Source of the DNA: Zychaea mexicana
Lineage: Eukaryota > Mucoromycota > Mucoromycetes > Mucorales > Lichtheimiaceae
Length of the DNA stretch: 64,000 nt
Direction: 5' to 3'
Assembly (NCBI RefSeq): GCF_025766255.1
Contig: NW_026516817.1
Location: 1 to 64,000 of the forward strand
Each line of letters opens with the position of its first letter. The first letter of the stretch is position 1. The notes beneath the pieces were generated by a model that saw only the letters and a program-made list of their open reading frames with translations, was not told where the DNA came from and searched no databases. This document shows, in pieces, positions 1 to 12,278 of the stretch. Made by a program: the position numbers and the translations under genes.

Positions 1-195
1 GATTCAAGAATGACACTTGGCAGCATGGCAGCCGACGGTCAACCGATATCATCCCGCTTACTTCGACGAGGCACGGAAGAAAACATTATACTCTTTGATA
101 TGTCAAAACGTTCAGTCAAACAGGATGAGTTTTTTCGAGCAGCTCGAGAAGCGTTAAAAAACTGGGATGAGGCCATAATTCACAACGGGGCTTAA
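1..195 (+). CDS. partial ORF at window edge, unidentified
   Basis: The frame is open from the first base and ends with TAA at 193-195, so this may be the 3' end of a gene that starts outside the window. About 64 residues are visible; the tail is charged (EFFRAAREALKNWDE) and probably helical. I recognise no family. The stop lies inside the first unit of a 42-bp tandem repeat, so the last residues are encoded by repeat DNA. It could equally be a chance ORF or the remnant of a mobile element. Confidence 0.25.
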   Translation, partial: DSRMTLGSMAADGQPISSRLLRRGTEENIILFDMSKRSVKQDEFFRAAREALKNWDEAIIHNGA

Positions 196-347
196 TTTCT
201 TTACAACGGCACACTGCTTAATTCATAACGGGCCTTGTGTTTTTCATAACGGCACAGTGCCTAATTCATAACGGGCTTTACTCCGTGCAACGGCACAGTG
301 CTTAATGCACAACGGGGCTTGATATTTTCTACAGCGGCACACTGCTT
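178..347. repeat. four tandem units of about 42 bp
   Basis: Four adjacent units start at about 178, 221, 264 and 305. Each begins ATKCAYAACGGGSYTT and, after a variable spacer, ends in AACGGCACASTGC plus CTTA or CTA. Unit length varies from 41 to 43 bp and the copies are diverged, so the array is not young. Each unit holds two AACGG cores about 20 bp apart. Function is unknown. Confidence 0.7.
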
Positions 348-2741
348 CGCACTGCATAGAAACCGACAGATTTTGTGGTTTACAGTGTCATTGACATTTT
401 TGTGCTCAAGCCCCGTTCACAAGTTTCTATCCGTGAACCACGCATCCACAAAGGTGCCTCCTAAACATCATACATCAAATTTAGGATTACTCATAAACTT
501 GCTGTACTGTTGTAGCCAAAGCAATTGAACTTTTCCCATCCACTGACTTGTATATATAGACGACAACGCGTTCGAGAGACTTGATTTTCTTTTGTGAAAT
601 AAAATGGATGAAGTTTGTTGCTTTCTTTTTAACTTTACCTTACTTCCTAATTACTACTACAAATCCTGCCCCTCACCATGTCTACCGCAGTCTGTGACCT
701 TGCTGTATTTCCTACTGCTGTTCCCGCTCATCGTTCTACTTCCGTCTGCCGCCCTGTGCATGCTCGCAGCATGCGGCATTATGTGTACCTTTGGCATTTC
801 CAGCATCATCCAGCTGGTTCGTAGCCGGTTTCCTTCGTCTTTGGTGATGTCTATGTCCATCTTTCCTCGTACCTGTCGACAGTGTCGCCATCATCATCCA
901 CTCCCGTGCCGTTGTCTTTCACGTCGTCTTACAAATTACTGCTTGGCTGCTGGAGACGCACTTGATTACGAGGCCGCTGCTCAACCTGTCCTGCAGAAAC
1001 AAGCGAACGCAACTTTTACGAAAATTCGAGACGTTACAGAAATAAACGCATAAAATGAGCCAGTTGCAGCTCCGGATTTGCTGATGAAGACGAAAAAGTA
1101 CAAGTCAGTCAGCCTGAAATTACGATACCTGCCACTGCTACCACCGATTGTTACAGTACTACCATACTATGCACAACCACCACGTTCTTTTCACTCCCTT
1201 AGACATGACATGCAATTCATTACCGCTGTCAACGACGTCGCCTGCTCTTTATCGTGCTAGCATTGCCCGTCAATGCCTTTCTTCAGCTCCATCTAGTAGC
1301 TGTATTATAATTTCCCGATACTGTACTATCCTCGATTCTCACATGCCACTTCAATACTCTGTCCTTTCCCCCAACTCCTTCCCTCAGCACCGTCACGTAA
1401 TGTATTTGATCTAACACCATCGTATGACGAGACGACCATCCGCAAATATACGTTGTCATGAGGAATCTAAGTCGTACAATATCGTGCATCAATGACTTGA
1501 GCTTTTGTATTCGTGGGTTGCAAAAGAAAGAAATCATATATATGCTTCTTACCTGCTCAGGAATTATTGATTCTCCCTTTTTTCTCTCATCCTTTTCAAC
1601 TGTACATAGGAGTTTTGATGACGATTGATAGATACCAACAAAACAGAAATGAGAACCATTACAACTGTTGTGGATGACGAAGGCGAAGACTCCCATTTAC
1701 TGTACTGATATCAACTCCATCATCATCCTTATTGTCAACACACAATATCGCAATGTCGATGACAAAGCGTGAAGTTTTTGGAATGTTTACTACCGCTATG
1801 TCATTTTTGGCGGTATCGGCCAGTGCTACATTGGTTGAACTGGGCAGCAAGCTATTTCCTTCAAGACGAATACTACTCGTTCGCTGCAGTGTACACCCAA
1901 CTTTAAGCTATGTATACTGTAGCTCGTTTGCTATCGGCGAGGTATTCGTCCGCTGGCTCAAGGCAATGCGCGTAAATGGGCACATATCTGAGGATTTGCG
2001 GGTATCATACTATCAAGAGCTTTCCCTTCCTCGAGGTTACAAGTTAGTCACTTTTCTCGTACTAGCGCGTATCTTTATAGTAGTAAGCCTATATACAATA
2101 GTGTACTGTACACCTAGCATATATATAGTGATTACAAATATGCATCCCATGTTTGCCGCCTACTTATTCGCCGCACTCTTGTTTCACGGACTGTTGGCAC
2201 AGTGCTTGTGTGACAAGACCAAGCTCTCTTCAATTTCATCAAGCGCACCTACTATGCGATAACAATATTATAATACCAACAATGACAACCAATATTACAG
2301 TGTCGCGCATTTTCTGGAGCTTGTTCAACACCCTAATTGTATCAGTCTCTCTCGGCTAATGGAATAAACCAGCAATTACACATACAAATATCTATTGGCC
2401 CAGGCGATGATGGTCTTGCAATAGGTTGCGCCACGTTAGGTTAAGAACAACTCAGTATGTGATGCAAGTGAGCAACTGTGTAATCTATATTCTCTAGACC
2501 ACCATCCTCATCCGCGACATTTTTCTGCGCATCTTTGCGCTCTATTAAACAGTACTAAACTGTGAAATAATGGAGAGTTTTTGCATGCTCAACCGTTGTT
2601 CAGAAATGGACTTGACAAGGCGAACAAAAATTCTGGAACACGTGACATTTAATTTTCATAGGCTCGCAACATTGATTGGGTGCGACACTTCTTTTGTGTG
2701 TTTTTTTTAAAAATACTTGCCACCTTACCTTTCACAACTCA
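348..2741. other. no confident gene; weak ORFs only
   Basis: I find no gene I can defend here. A TATA-like TATATATAG at about 550-558 precedes two overlapping ATGs at 604 and 608. The frame from 608 to 697 encodes a signal-peptide-like start (MKFVAFFLTLPYFLIT) but stops after 29 codons. The other frame (604-1053) encodes a hydrophobic, compositionally odd 149-residue peptide. Downstream at 850-950 one frame is Ser-rich. Together these could be a decayed secreted-protein gene. A 176-residue hydrophobic ORF follows at 1732-2262. Confidence 0.4.
1732..2262 (+). CDS. hypothetical hydrophobic protein (doubtful)
   Basis: This is an uninterrupted 176-codon frame from ATG 1732 to TAA. It contains two or three hydrophobic stretches, near residues 18-36, 108-132 and 138-155, that could be membrane segments. 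I recognise no family or motif, and no splice pattern extends it. The length exceeds most chance ORFs nearby, but the composition is not convincing and it lies in otherwise gene-free sequence. Treat it as a candidate only. Confidence 0.25.
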   Translation: MSTHNIAMSMTKREVFGMFTTAMSFLAVSASATLVELGSKLFPSRRILLVRCSVHPTLSYVYCSSFAIGEVFVRWLKAMRVNGHISEDLRVSYYQELSLPRGYKLVTFLVLARIFIVVSLYTIVYCTPSIYIVITNMHPMFAAYLFAALLFHGLLAQCLCDKTKLSSISSSAPTMR

Positions 2742-4424
2742 ATGGATGATCCGTTCGAATGTCGTTTAAATTTCCTTTCCCTACTTGAAAAGTTGAATGC
2801 GTCGCAGCAGTCGATCCAAAAGGTAGCCAACTATGCGGTACGACATCGAAATCTCGCCGAAGATCTGTACAGTTGCTTGTTAGAACAATTGGACAAGGTA
2901 ATATATATACATTTGCGGTTTTCTTTTTCTTGCGTGGAATCACCGTGCAAACCGACGAAACTTGTTATATATTACTCCCAAACACCTTCCCCCCTCAAAC
3001 AATCCACTGGCTCCCCACCCCTCCAACCACCATCATTCCCTACGATGCGAAAGAGAAAGAGGATCGTTGCGTCCTTTCCCAACGCAGAAGAGGAACCCAC
3101 CACTATTGTTTTGGAGAAGGAAAAGGAAAGATTGGGATAAGGTGGTTTAGACCAGCTTTTACGCGTCTTTACCCACCCACCCCCAAAAGAAAACCATACG
3201 GACGTGTGCAGAGGTGGGGTGGGGCATGGCTTTAGGAAAGAGGCAGAGGAAAATATGAAATCTTTTTACTTTTTTTATTGCATAAACACAACTATAATCC
3301 CAAGCCAAGTTTATGATATAAAGAAAAGCACAATCCCATAATAATACTGTCTCTTTTTTTTTATCTTTTTTTTTCTTTTATACTTTTTGCTTTTGCTATT
3401 TGCTACGTTTGGCAATAGGCGACCATAAACGCGCGGGTTAATATTGTATATGTCCTTGACGCCATCTTTGCCATCAGTCACAAGGCAGGATTCAAAGGCT
3501 ACCATGATCTCACTCGGCAGGACTTACCGCGCATCATTGAAACTGTCGTACCCAACGATGCAAAGGGCAATGTCAATATTGGAAGTACACGCAAGGTAAG
3601 CTATATGCAAGGGAGAGAAGAAGGCCGGAAGGGGGCTTGGAGAGCAATTCAGAATGAACTCAACTTTTTTTTTTTTTGTGTGTGATCTATAGATCTTGAA
3701 CAATTGGCGACGACGACGTTATTTCGAAACTGAAGTGCTTGACGTAGTTGAGAAACCATTATTACAGCGAGAAGCGGCGGCAGCAGAGTAAGTAGTAGTA
3801 AGAAAGTGTTGAGTGATGATGATAAGAGAGGAAAAGCAACTGAACAATGCATTCTTTTTGTTCTTAGATCATCACAGACAGCAGGCGATGATGGGTTTTC
3901 TAAAGAAGATATAATGCGACGGATGGAGGAAGACCGAGAACGGGTAAAAGAGAACTTTTTGATGAGAGAGATGTGAGGTTTTGGTGTGGGAACTGAACAA
4001 CTTCAAACCATAAATGTCCCCTTAGCACAAACGATTCCGCGAAGAAGTGTGGATCCGCTCTGCTGAAGAATCTGTCGACGCCGAATTCCAACAACTCTGG
4101 GAAAGCACAGAGCCGCTTGTGCCAGATACCGACTATGAGGTGATGATGCTGCAAAATATGCTCCGGCTGCCGCACTATGCTTGGCACATGATGCTCTCCC
4201 AGCGGTCGTCCGCTGTTAATACCATGGCGCCACCACCACCTCCACCACCTCCACCTGCAGCTCCTGCTGCTCCTGCTGCTGCAAGCAACGGTGCGTCAAC
4301 AACTCCGGCTGCATCCTCATCATCTTCTCCTCCCCTTCCTCCAGTAACGACGGCCCCACTATCACCGGCACAAGAGCCACTGCAATCGCCAGAGGAGTCG
4401 CCATTGACCCCATCATCTCCATAA
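2742..4424 (+). CDS. CTK3: CTD kinase I subunit gamma (Ctk3-like)
   Basis: Five exons: 2742-2897, 3419-3595, 3693-3787, 3868-3943 and 4026-4424, giving about 300 residues. Phases agree at every junction. The N-terminus (MDDPFECRLNFLSLLEKLNA, then QQSIQKVANYAVRH) and exon 2 (ARVNIVYVLDAI) are typical of the CID-like N-terminal domain of Ctk3. The C-terminal part (FREEVWIRSAEESVDAEFQQ, LWESTEPL) fits the Ctk3 C-terminal domain that binds the Ctk1/Ctk2 kinase-cyclin pair. By family knowledge the complex phosphorylates Ser2 of the RNA polymerase II C-terminal domain in the nucleus. The last 60 residues are a Pro/Ala/Ser-rich tail with an eight- or nine-proline run, absent from the domain core. 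The first intron is about 520 nt, long for this window, and pyrimidine-rich. Confidence 0.85.
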
Positions 4425-4757
4425 AGCAGCACTACATTAGCAATGACTGTGACACCCTTTGTATTTATCAGCCCAACAGTTTTTTTCGTTCTTGTCAGAT
4501 GATGTCTTCGGCCCGCACGTTTTTTTATCATGATGATTATTATTATTGTTGTTGTTGTTGTTGGTGTTGCAGCTGTAAACAAAGTGGACGATTATGAAAC
4601 AATGAGAAAGAGAATGTTTTACCGGCCCTATTTTCTTTTTTCTTATTTTGGACCCTTATATATTCACTTTTTTCCGCTTCTTCTTTCTTCGTCCCCCTTC
4701 TTTCATTTACTTACTCCATCCAACAACACACACACACAAGCATCACTACAACAAGAA

Positions 4758-6273
4758 ATGTACAACAGTAATAAACACATGCACAGCAACGACCTGCTCA
4801 GCATATCCGTCCAAGACAACGGCCAGATCATTCTGTATGAAGACGAAGGCGGCTTGCTACGAGGCAGCGTTGTTCTGGAGTGTCGCAATACCCGCATTAA
4901 ATCAGTTACCCTAAAGTTCCAAGGACGGGCACGATGCCATTGGGGTCAGGATGGTGAGCTGTTTTTTCTACTTGTTTCACGCTATTCAGCATTCTTGAAT
5001 AGAACTCTCGGAGCCCCTAATTATCGCCTCATTTCTTCCAGGCAACCATTACAAGGAAGAACGCACAGTGATAGAACACTCGTGGAGCTTTCTGCCTCCA
5101 TCCAAAAGCACAAGAATTTTCCATGGCCGTCAGAAATGGTAAGCATTGTATTATTATCATCAGTGTCATCCCCATCAAAGAAAAACTAAATAACCATGCC
5201 TATTTTATCAGGGACTTTTGCTTACAACTGCCTGCTCATCTACCTGCCAGCCTCGATCGCCAAGAAGATCGCCATGCCGACATTACATACCGACTCAAAG
5301 CGATCGCCGAACGACCGACGTTCACACCCAACTTTGTGGTGAGACGACCGGTGCGTGTCGCTCGATGCCTCCGCAATTCACACAGCCTGCAGCAACGGGC
5401 ATTATTTGGCGACCAGCATCCTCTGCTGGAATATCAAGTCAGCCTACCTAGCATTGTCTGCCGACCCGGTAGCACAATCCCAATAGACTTTTATCTCAAG
5501 AACATTAGTCCGAGAGTCGCACGCATCCGGACAGTGGCGTGTTACTTGAAATCATACATCACGCTTGTTTGTCGTGGTCAGTTTGTGCGCAAGTCAAGTC
5601 ATACGTTAAGTTACTTGCGCGACGATCATTTTATACCAGCACCGTCGTCATCTCCTTCATCAACGTCGTCGTCGTCGTCGTGGAACAAGACGGAACAGCT
5701 TCGGATACCGAGTCAGATCCCTTCGGATGTGGCTACCGACATGATCAAGATTAAACACAGGCTAAAGGTTTTAATTTCAGTTGCCAAGAAAGACGGTCAA
5801 GTTGAAGGTGTGTGGAAGGAAAAAAAAAAGCTTAAATTTGCTTCTGTTGTTGTTGTTGTTGTTGTTGTTTTTGTTGTGTCACTTACATATTTCTTTACTC
5901 CCCCGCCACCCCCGCCTCCCCAACAGAGATCATCGCTACTATACCCATCACCGTGTGCCAGGTGGATCAAGTCACATGTTCGACGTATGGCGACGAGGGT
6001 GATGATTTCGCAGAGCTATTGCCAGCCTATCAGACTGAATGCAGGTCAACTGATGTTATTCTCGCTTATTCACCCATGGCCGACCATGATCCTGGACAAC
6101 AACAGCAGCAGCAGCAGCTTTCAATAGCATCATCAACCCAACGGAATGGCATGATGGCACAGCTGTCGCGCTGTCCATCTTACAAGAGCACTGCAAGCAG
6201 TCGCACACGGCTATCTAGAAGCTCTTTGCCTGGCTATGATTCCATCGTTTCGTTGTCTGCTCCTGTTACTTGA
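4758..6273 (+). CDS. arrestin-like protein (arrestin N-terminal fold)
   Basis: Four exons: 4758-4953, 5042-5138, 5212-5807 and 5927-6273, giving about 411 residues with consistent phases. The N-terminal half matches an arrestin N-domain: GGLLRGSVVLEC, VTLKFQGRARCHWGQ, EHSWSFLPP, DFCLQLPAHLPASL, then DITYRLKAIAERP and VVRRPVRVAR. The second half (VSLPSIVCRPGSTIPIDFYL, IKHRLKVLISVAKKDGQ) fits the arrestin C-domain. Fungal relatives (ART/Aly/PalF-like) act as adaptors linking plasma-membrane transporters or sensors to Rsp5-type ubiquitin ligases. I see no PPxY motif in the exons, so direct WW-domain binding is not supported. A Ser/Gln-rich tail follows the C-domain. The third intron carries a TTG run and a C-rich tract ahead of its acceptor. 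Which arrestin subfamily it belongs to cannot be settled from the sequence alone. Confidence 0.8.
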
Positions 6274-6370
6274 TGTATCTTTTTTTTTTTTTTTGCTGCT
6301 GGTCACAAATAAAATATAATGCTCCACTTTATGATAGATAATAACTTTAGATTTTTGGCATGTCTAGTAT

Positions 6371-9103
6371 CTATACAATGAGTTTCCACCAATGCTTCTT
6401 CTTTTTCTTGGCGGCATGTTGTTGTTGTTGGGTATCTTGTGCTTTTGTGGTGGCAGTAGTGGTGGTATTGGCAATGGTGTTGGTAGGTGCTGCTGCTGCT
6501 GCAGCGGCGACAGTGGCAGGGATCTGTGTTTTTGGTTCCCATTCATCGAAATAAATACCATAGACGCCCACAACAGGCATATGGTCGCTTACACCGACAA
6601 GCGCCTGATCCAAAATTGCACCGTACCACCAACAAATGGTATCCTTATTCGGCTCCTCCTTGGCTGCTGCAAGGGATCGTGACTTGGACATGCTTCGTTT
6701 ACGTTTCCACCAAGCGGCTGGCTTGATTTCCGTTGTTGTTGCTGCTGATGAGCTTGCTGCTACAATCCCGCGTGTTGTTGTTGTTGTTGTTGAGGCTGCT
6801 GATACCGTAGCAGCAGCAACAGCAGCAGCAGAGTCGGGACAGTCCCGCTTTCGATCGTGCCACAAGATTCGATCTGTATAGGATGGAATCCTTTGCTTTT
6901 CACTGCTGTCATACTTTAATTCGCTAGGCGAAACGAAATGTTGTGACAATGGACGGATCTCTGGTGCTGATAGGGATCGCTGCTTGCGATGTCTGGTCTT
7001 GTTGTTATTCAAAGATTCTTTAGGTAGTGGTGGTAGAGGCGGTAGTGGTGGTAGAGGCGGTACTGGCGGCACTTGCTGTTGCTGTGACGCTAGTGTCTGC
7101 TGTTTTGCTTGCTTTTGCTTTGGTTGTTGCTGTTTAGATGAGGGTGTGGAAGGAGTATCAGAAGAAGAAGAAGAAGAAGCCCCTGCGGTAGCGGATGCCT
7201 TGCTTTGCTGCTGCGTAGCTGAGGAAGATGAAGGGGTAGCGGAAGAAGCCCCTGTAGTCGTGGTAGGTGTCGTTTGTGCTGTGGACCGACGTGAAGAGGA
7301 TGCAGACGAGAACCAATCAAAAGGTGAAGAATGGCTATCGTCGTCGTCACTGCCGCTATCACTACTGGACTCGCTCGCATCGTCGTTATTGATGGTATCG
7401 AGCTTGTACGTAGGTGGGAAGTCAATAGGATGCTCATTGAAAGCTGTCAACGGACTTGCGCCCGAATGACGTTCTACTGTAAGCTGATCGAAACGCAACA
7501 GAGACTATGTAGAAAAGTTTATAAGTGCTCCAAAACAGGTGTCGCGCGACCAATCATAATAATTATGCAATAGTGCATAATGCTTTAACTTACTTTATAA
7601 TCGCCTTTTTTGACCGTGTCCAAAACCCATTTTCTGTCGGCATTGATGCGGTAGTTTGTATCGCCAAATATGAAAACATGATCAAATCGCTCTGTCACAC
7701 TGGGTGTTTCGGCTTCACCTAATGCAAAAGAGAGAGAGGGGGAGAGGCATTTTTTAGCAATCTGGATCTAACGACGGTGTGACAAAAGAAAAGCTCTTTA
7801 TGTGTTTACCAGAGAATATTGCCTCGACCTCTGCCTTTTCTGGCTTAGTGTCGTCTCGGCGTTTCCGACGGCGGTGGCGACGAATACTGTTGGCGCTGCT
7901 GCTTGCGGTGCTTTGTATCCTTGACAACGAGGAAGTTGCATGGTGGTGATGGTTTTTCTTGTTGCATAGCAACGGGTCGGTTGCAAACTCCGGTATTTTA
8001 AGTTCGTGAAGGATGCGCTGCACATTTGCGTTGCGCTCCGTTAGTTTAGATTGATGTGCTTTTATAAAAGAACATTTAGTGCATCAGTATTAATAGACCC
8101 TATAAGCTGCCAATAAGTAAAATACATTCTCAGCCATTTTCACACTTTACCCCGTAGATGACAATTAATGAAAAGCAAAGAACGTGATCCAAACAAAAGA
8201 GAAATTGCCACTGCGCCCTTGTTTCTATAGCAATACCGTTGTTAGCTTCCTCCTATTATGAACAAAAAGGAAAAGGGGGGAAAGAAATAGTTACCCGATC
8301 ATGTTAGCCCAACCTGTCTTGATTCGGTCACATTGGATGCCTTGAACAAGGTGACTCACAGGCTGCCAAACAAACACAGCCAGATGCAACGCAGCAAGCG
8401 TTTCAGTCTGCAGCAGCATGTACTGGGGGCCCAAATACTCTTGCAGCCTTTTTTCCCAGAGTTCTTTGGATGGAAAAATGAGGGATTCGGAAATGTCCCG
8501 CTCACACTCCTGCGTGCCGATGGCCAGGATATGGTAAGGATGGGTCGGGGTGTGGTCCAAATGGGGTATTCTTTCAATCTCTTCTTGGTTGTTCTTTTTG
8601 CGGTGTGTCAGGAACGTGGCGAGGTCGATCGGAAGTAGTCGTCCATACATGTTCCACGTCCCCACAAACACCTTGAGTCGATTCGGCACTTGGTCAGGCT
8701 GTTGCTGCTGGGTCTTGCTGGGTACGCTTCTCGTGCCTGTGGTTGGAGAGGATACCTTTTTCAAAAATGCAAATGGATTCTTCTTGATGCGATTTGAAAA
8801 GGTTGTGTTGGCGGACACGGTAGAAGACGCCACTCGCGTGTGTTTCGACGTTGTCTTTTGCTCCTGCTGTTGTTGTTGTTGAGGCTCTGGTTGCTTATTA
8901 GGCCCATGATCGCCGTTGCCATTTATGTGCTGCGTGTCGATGGTCAGTGGTGTTGCTGACTGCATATTTTTATTCTTCTTTTTCTTGTCTGCTGTACCAC
9001 CAGCACCGCCCATCAAATGGGTGGCTGTTTGGAGCTTAGACCATTGTGAGGGCTTCTGTGGTACTTTTACCACTGCAGGTGTAGTATCTGTAGTAGTACT
9101 CAT
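6371..9103 (-). CDS. inositol polyphosphate 5-phosphatase
   Basis: Five exons on the minus strand: 9103-8295, 8224-8151, 8058-7810, 7718-7594 and 7504-6371, about 796 residues. Catalytic signatures appear in the family order: FVGTWNMYGR, ILAIGTQECE, NKGAVAIS with LLFINCHL, HVFIFGDTNYR, RIPSYTDRILW and VGVSDHMPVVGVY. These cover the metal- and phosphate-binding residues, so the enzyme should be active on 5-phosphates of PtdIns(4,5)P2 or related lipids. The IGTQEC form resembles the SHIP/type IV branch more than synaptojanin, and there is no Sac1 domain. The N-terminal 150 residues are low complexity. A block of about 150 Ser/Gln/Pro-rich residues is inserted between the FPPTYK and RIPSYTDRIL motifs, and a smaller one lies between LHEL and the GDTNYR motif. 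The start is the ATG at 9103; upstream is CT-rich. Confidence 0.88.
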
Positions 9104-11114
9104 GCAAAGAAGAAAAGAACAAGTTCAAGAGAGAGAAAAGAACAGAAAAGAAGGAGAGAAAAATAAAAAGGCTTGCGATTATTATAAGTGATGATTGCCA
9201 CACTTTGTGTAACCAAACAAATGATCTTTGCCTCGATTGTCCCAAAAACGGCGCTTTGTCCGTTTTGCATATGTACATCATCGCATCAAAACAAACAAAG
9301 GGATGTCCTTAATGTTACCAAAGCAAAGTGAGATTAGCATAAAGTCATTTAGGCATGATTTTTTAAGCTTCTTCTTCTATTATCAACTGATATATAGAGG
9401 GAGGATGAGAAGAATCCCCACGTACCATCGCAGACGCTTCTCCTATATGGTTAGCTTCACAGACTGCAGCAACTCTTCAGACCAAGCTCTCTAGTATGTA
9501 CTCTTATTGACCAAGTAATGGTGCGGTCTTTCCAGTCTATATACAGTGAGTCTTCACTGTTTGAGGGCCGAAAAGGGCAAGGTACCACGTTCGTTGCTTG
9601 TTGCGTCCATATACGCCACGCATCGTTTTGTTTTTTTCTGCTGTTGTGGATCGTCTCTCTCTCTCTCTCTCTTCCAAGTGGCGTATGTTAGATCGCATCC
9701 CACTATAGAAAGTCAGAGCAAAATAAGTATGACAATGATCCGAATCCTAAAAGTGTGTGCCTCCACATGGTCTCACGTACGAGTGCTACTATACAAAGGA
9801 TTCGCTTCAAAGTCTGATTTTTTACATATCTCACCTGCATTCCTAAGGCCTTTTTTTTTTTGAGATACAATCTGTTTTTTTGTCAACGTTTGTATTTGTG
9901 CATGCAGACAACCAGTGGTGGTAGTAGAACATAGCCGAGCGATTCAAACTGTTTTGACATGGCGTCTTTTCGCCCGCATCTGTGCAGACTGGTCCGCGGG
10001 ATACTGAAAATTCATGCCGAGCAAATGAATAGGTAAATAGTCGGATTACACTGTTAATATATACTGCTGCTACATTCTACTACACGTGCGATCCGAGTTA
10101 AAGTAGCTATTTGGGTGTATTTGGCGATGCCTTTCTCTGTTTGCTCACTATAAGGAACACTTTACGAAAAAAAAAAACATTTACAATCAAGCAGACAGTA
10201 CGTAAAGCTGTATGATAAACTGGTACCGACCTTTCTCAGTCAAGTAGCGAACAGTGACGAAGGAGACCAGCTTGACATCACTTTTATTGACACATGCTAT
10301 TATTGCAACTTGTCCTCAACAGCTGTCTCTGAAAGCTCCTCATGCTCCGTAACTACACCAAAGCACGTTTTGCTACCAATAAAAGTCGCTATTCACCACG
10401 TCTGATGTTATTCGGGTCTCGAGATAAGATCCAGCCCTCCCTCCGCTGACAACTCTTTCATCCTAAAGTCAATCGTGGGGCAAAAAGAGCTTAACTCGCC
10501 CAGTTGAGCACAGTTGTTGCATCCTGACTCAGCTCGCGCTTTATGTAACAACAACAGCAACGCATAACATATCAGAAAATCAGCTGTGTACCGTCATTAT
10601 AGCTCACAATTGCATGCCCGCTGTATATGTTGAGCCAAAAGTTGTGTAAGCTGAGTGCAGACATCTTTTTTTCACGAGGAAAATGGACCTATCCATAAAA
10701 GGACACGGGAGGTCTGTGTCAATGATCCCAACATTGTTTGCTTTACCATTTGAGTAGTTGACTTGTTTAAAAAAGACCATTCTTAGGAAAAGAGGTTGGT
10801 GTGTGTCTCTGCTAGTAACTTATATACTGCACACCCTGTTTAGTTTTCACTGCAGCCCAAACAATTGACTGGCAGCAGCTCTTTGTCTGTGTGTTACACC
10901 TGCCAACACACACAAAAAGGGCGACCGCCTTTTCAGGTGCCCCGGGCGTCCTCCATTCTCTCTCCTCTCTTCTCTATTTTATTCTTCTTCTACCTTCCTT
11001 TCCCCTTTTGCTTTGTTTATTCCCTCCCTCGCTTTTGCTCTTTTTCTTTTTTATTTGCCACCACCAAACCCCCTCCCCCACCCTTTCCTCCCTTATTCCA
11101 TTATTCTTCCCTCT
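9104..11114. other. intergenic region between divergent genes
   Basis: This 2-kb gap separates the divergently transcribed 5-phosphatase and SCAP genes, so it should hold both promoters. I see a CT microsatellite at about 9654-9673, a short poly-T at 9851-9860 and CT-rich sequence at 10950-11110 that fits a SCAP 5' leader. I found no gene, tRNA or recognised operator. Confidence 0.5.
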
Positions 11115-12243
11115 ATGCTCATTGCCAAACTAAACGCATGCATTGGTGCGTTTGGTAAGGCATGTGCCTTGCGCAAATTTTCCTATCTATGTACGTCCTT
11201 ATTCATTGCACTTGTTCTATCCTGGCCGGCCGTACAACGATTACGTGATTCACTTTACACCACATCCGTCCTGGCCGATGCGGCAAACGATCAGTTTTGG
11301 CAATACACGCCCCACGTTCAACCTATTCTTAAACAGCCTTCCAGCGACATGCTTGCCGTATACCAGGTTCGCATAACCAATCCCAACAACGAACCGGTCA
11401 CTCACGAGCTGCTGGCTCGGGCCCGCGATTGGCAGCTTGGTTTAACGACATTCCAAGTGGACCTGAACAACAAGAAGGGCCACTCACTGTCATTAAACGA
11501 TTTGCCTTATTTTAAATTATACTCACCCTTTGGCACTTTATGGCAATACGACGAAATGATACACGACGACTGGCCAGCTTCGCTGAATCGATACAATTCT
11601 ACGTCGTCGTCACTCGACCCTCTCTCAGTCTTTGAAAATGTAACGCTTGATAAGCACGGCAAACTAGTTGGTGCTGATGCCATTGTCTTGACGGCACTTT
11701 TGCTGCGCAACAGCGACGAACACGTTTGGAAAACAGCCATCGAACGTTATAACGAACATATGTCTCCGTCTTGGTACATTAAGCAAGCCAACGCGCCAGC
11801 AATAACATGGCAATACAAGGTACCTGTTCTCTCTCTCTCTCTCTCTCCAAATAATTAGACATGGTTCATCATCTCTAACACTGCTTATAAAAAGTTCAAG
11901 ATTCTTTTCCCGGATTACGACATACCAATCAGTGTGTATGCTTTCCTTTTGTCACACATGGTCATTTTCTTCATTGTCTCGTCTGCCTTTGGAACGACAC
12001 AGCTTGTAAAGTCCCGATACGGCCTGGGTCTGGCTGCGGTGTTCACATCCATCACCTGTGTCACTGTCACTCTCAGCATCCTCGACCGATTCGGTGCGTC
12101 GCTTGATGCCGTGCCATGGTATTTGTTTCCCCTGGTCTCCAACGTCGCAACGCTGGAAAACTCGTTTCTATTGACGAATGCCATTGTCAATGCCGGCTGC
12201 GACATGCAAGTCAAGGAGAAGGTTTCGCGAGGTACAGTTCCAA

Positions 12244-12278
<35 letters not shown>

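Noticed and set aside
604..1053. 149-residue ORF as a real gene
   Set aside because: Odd composition, no motif, and a competing frame with a signal-peptide-like start that itself stops early. Kept only as a note in the gene-free stretch.
4175..4582. Minus-strand ORF over CTK3 3' end
   Set aside because: Gly/Thr-rich shadow of the proline-rich coding tail on the other strand.
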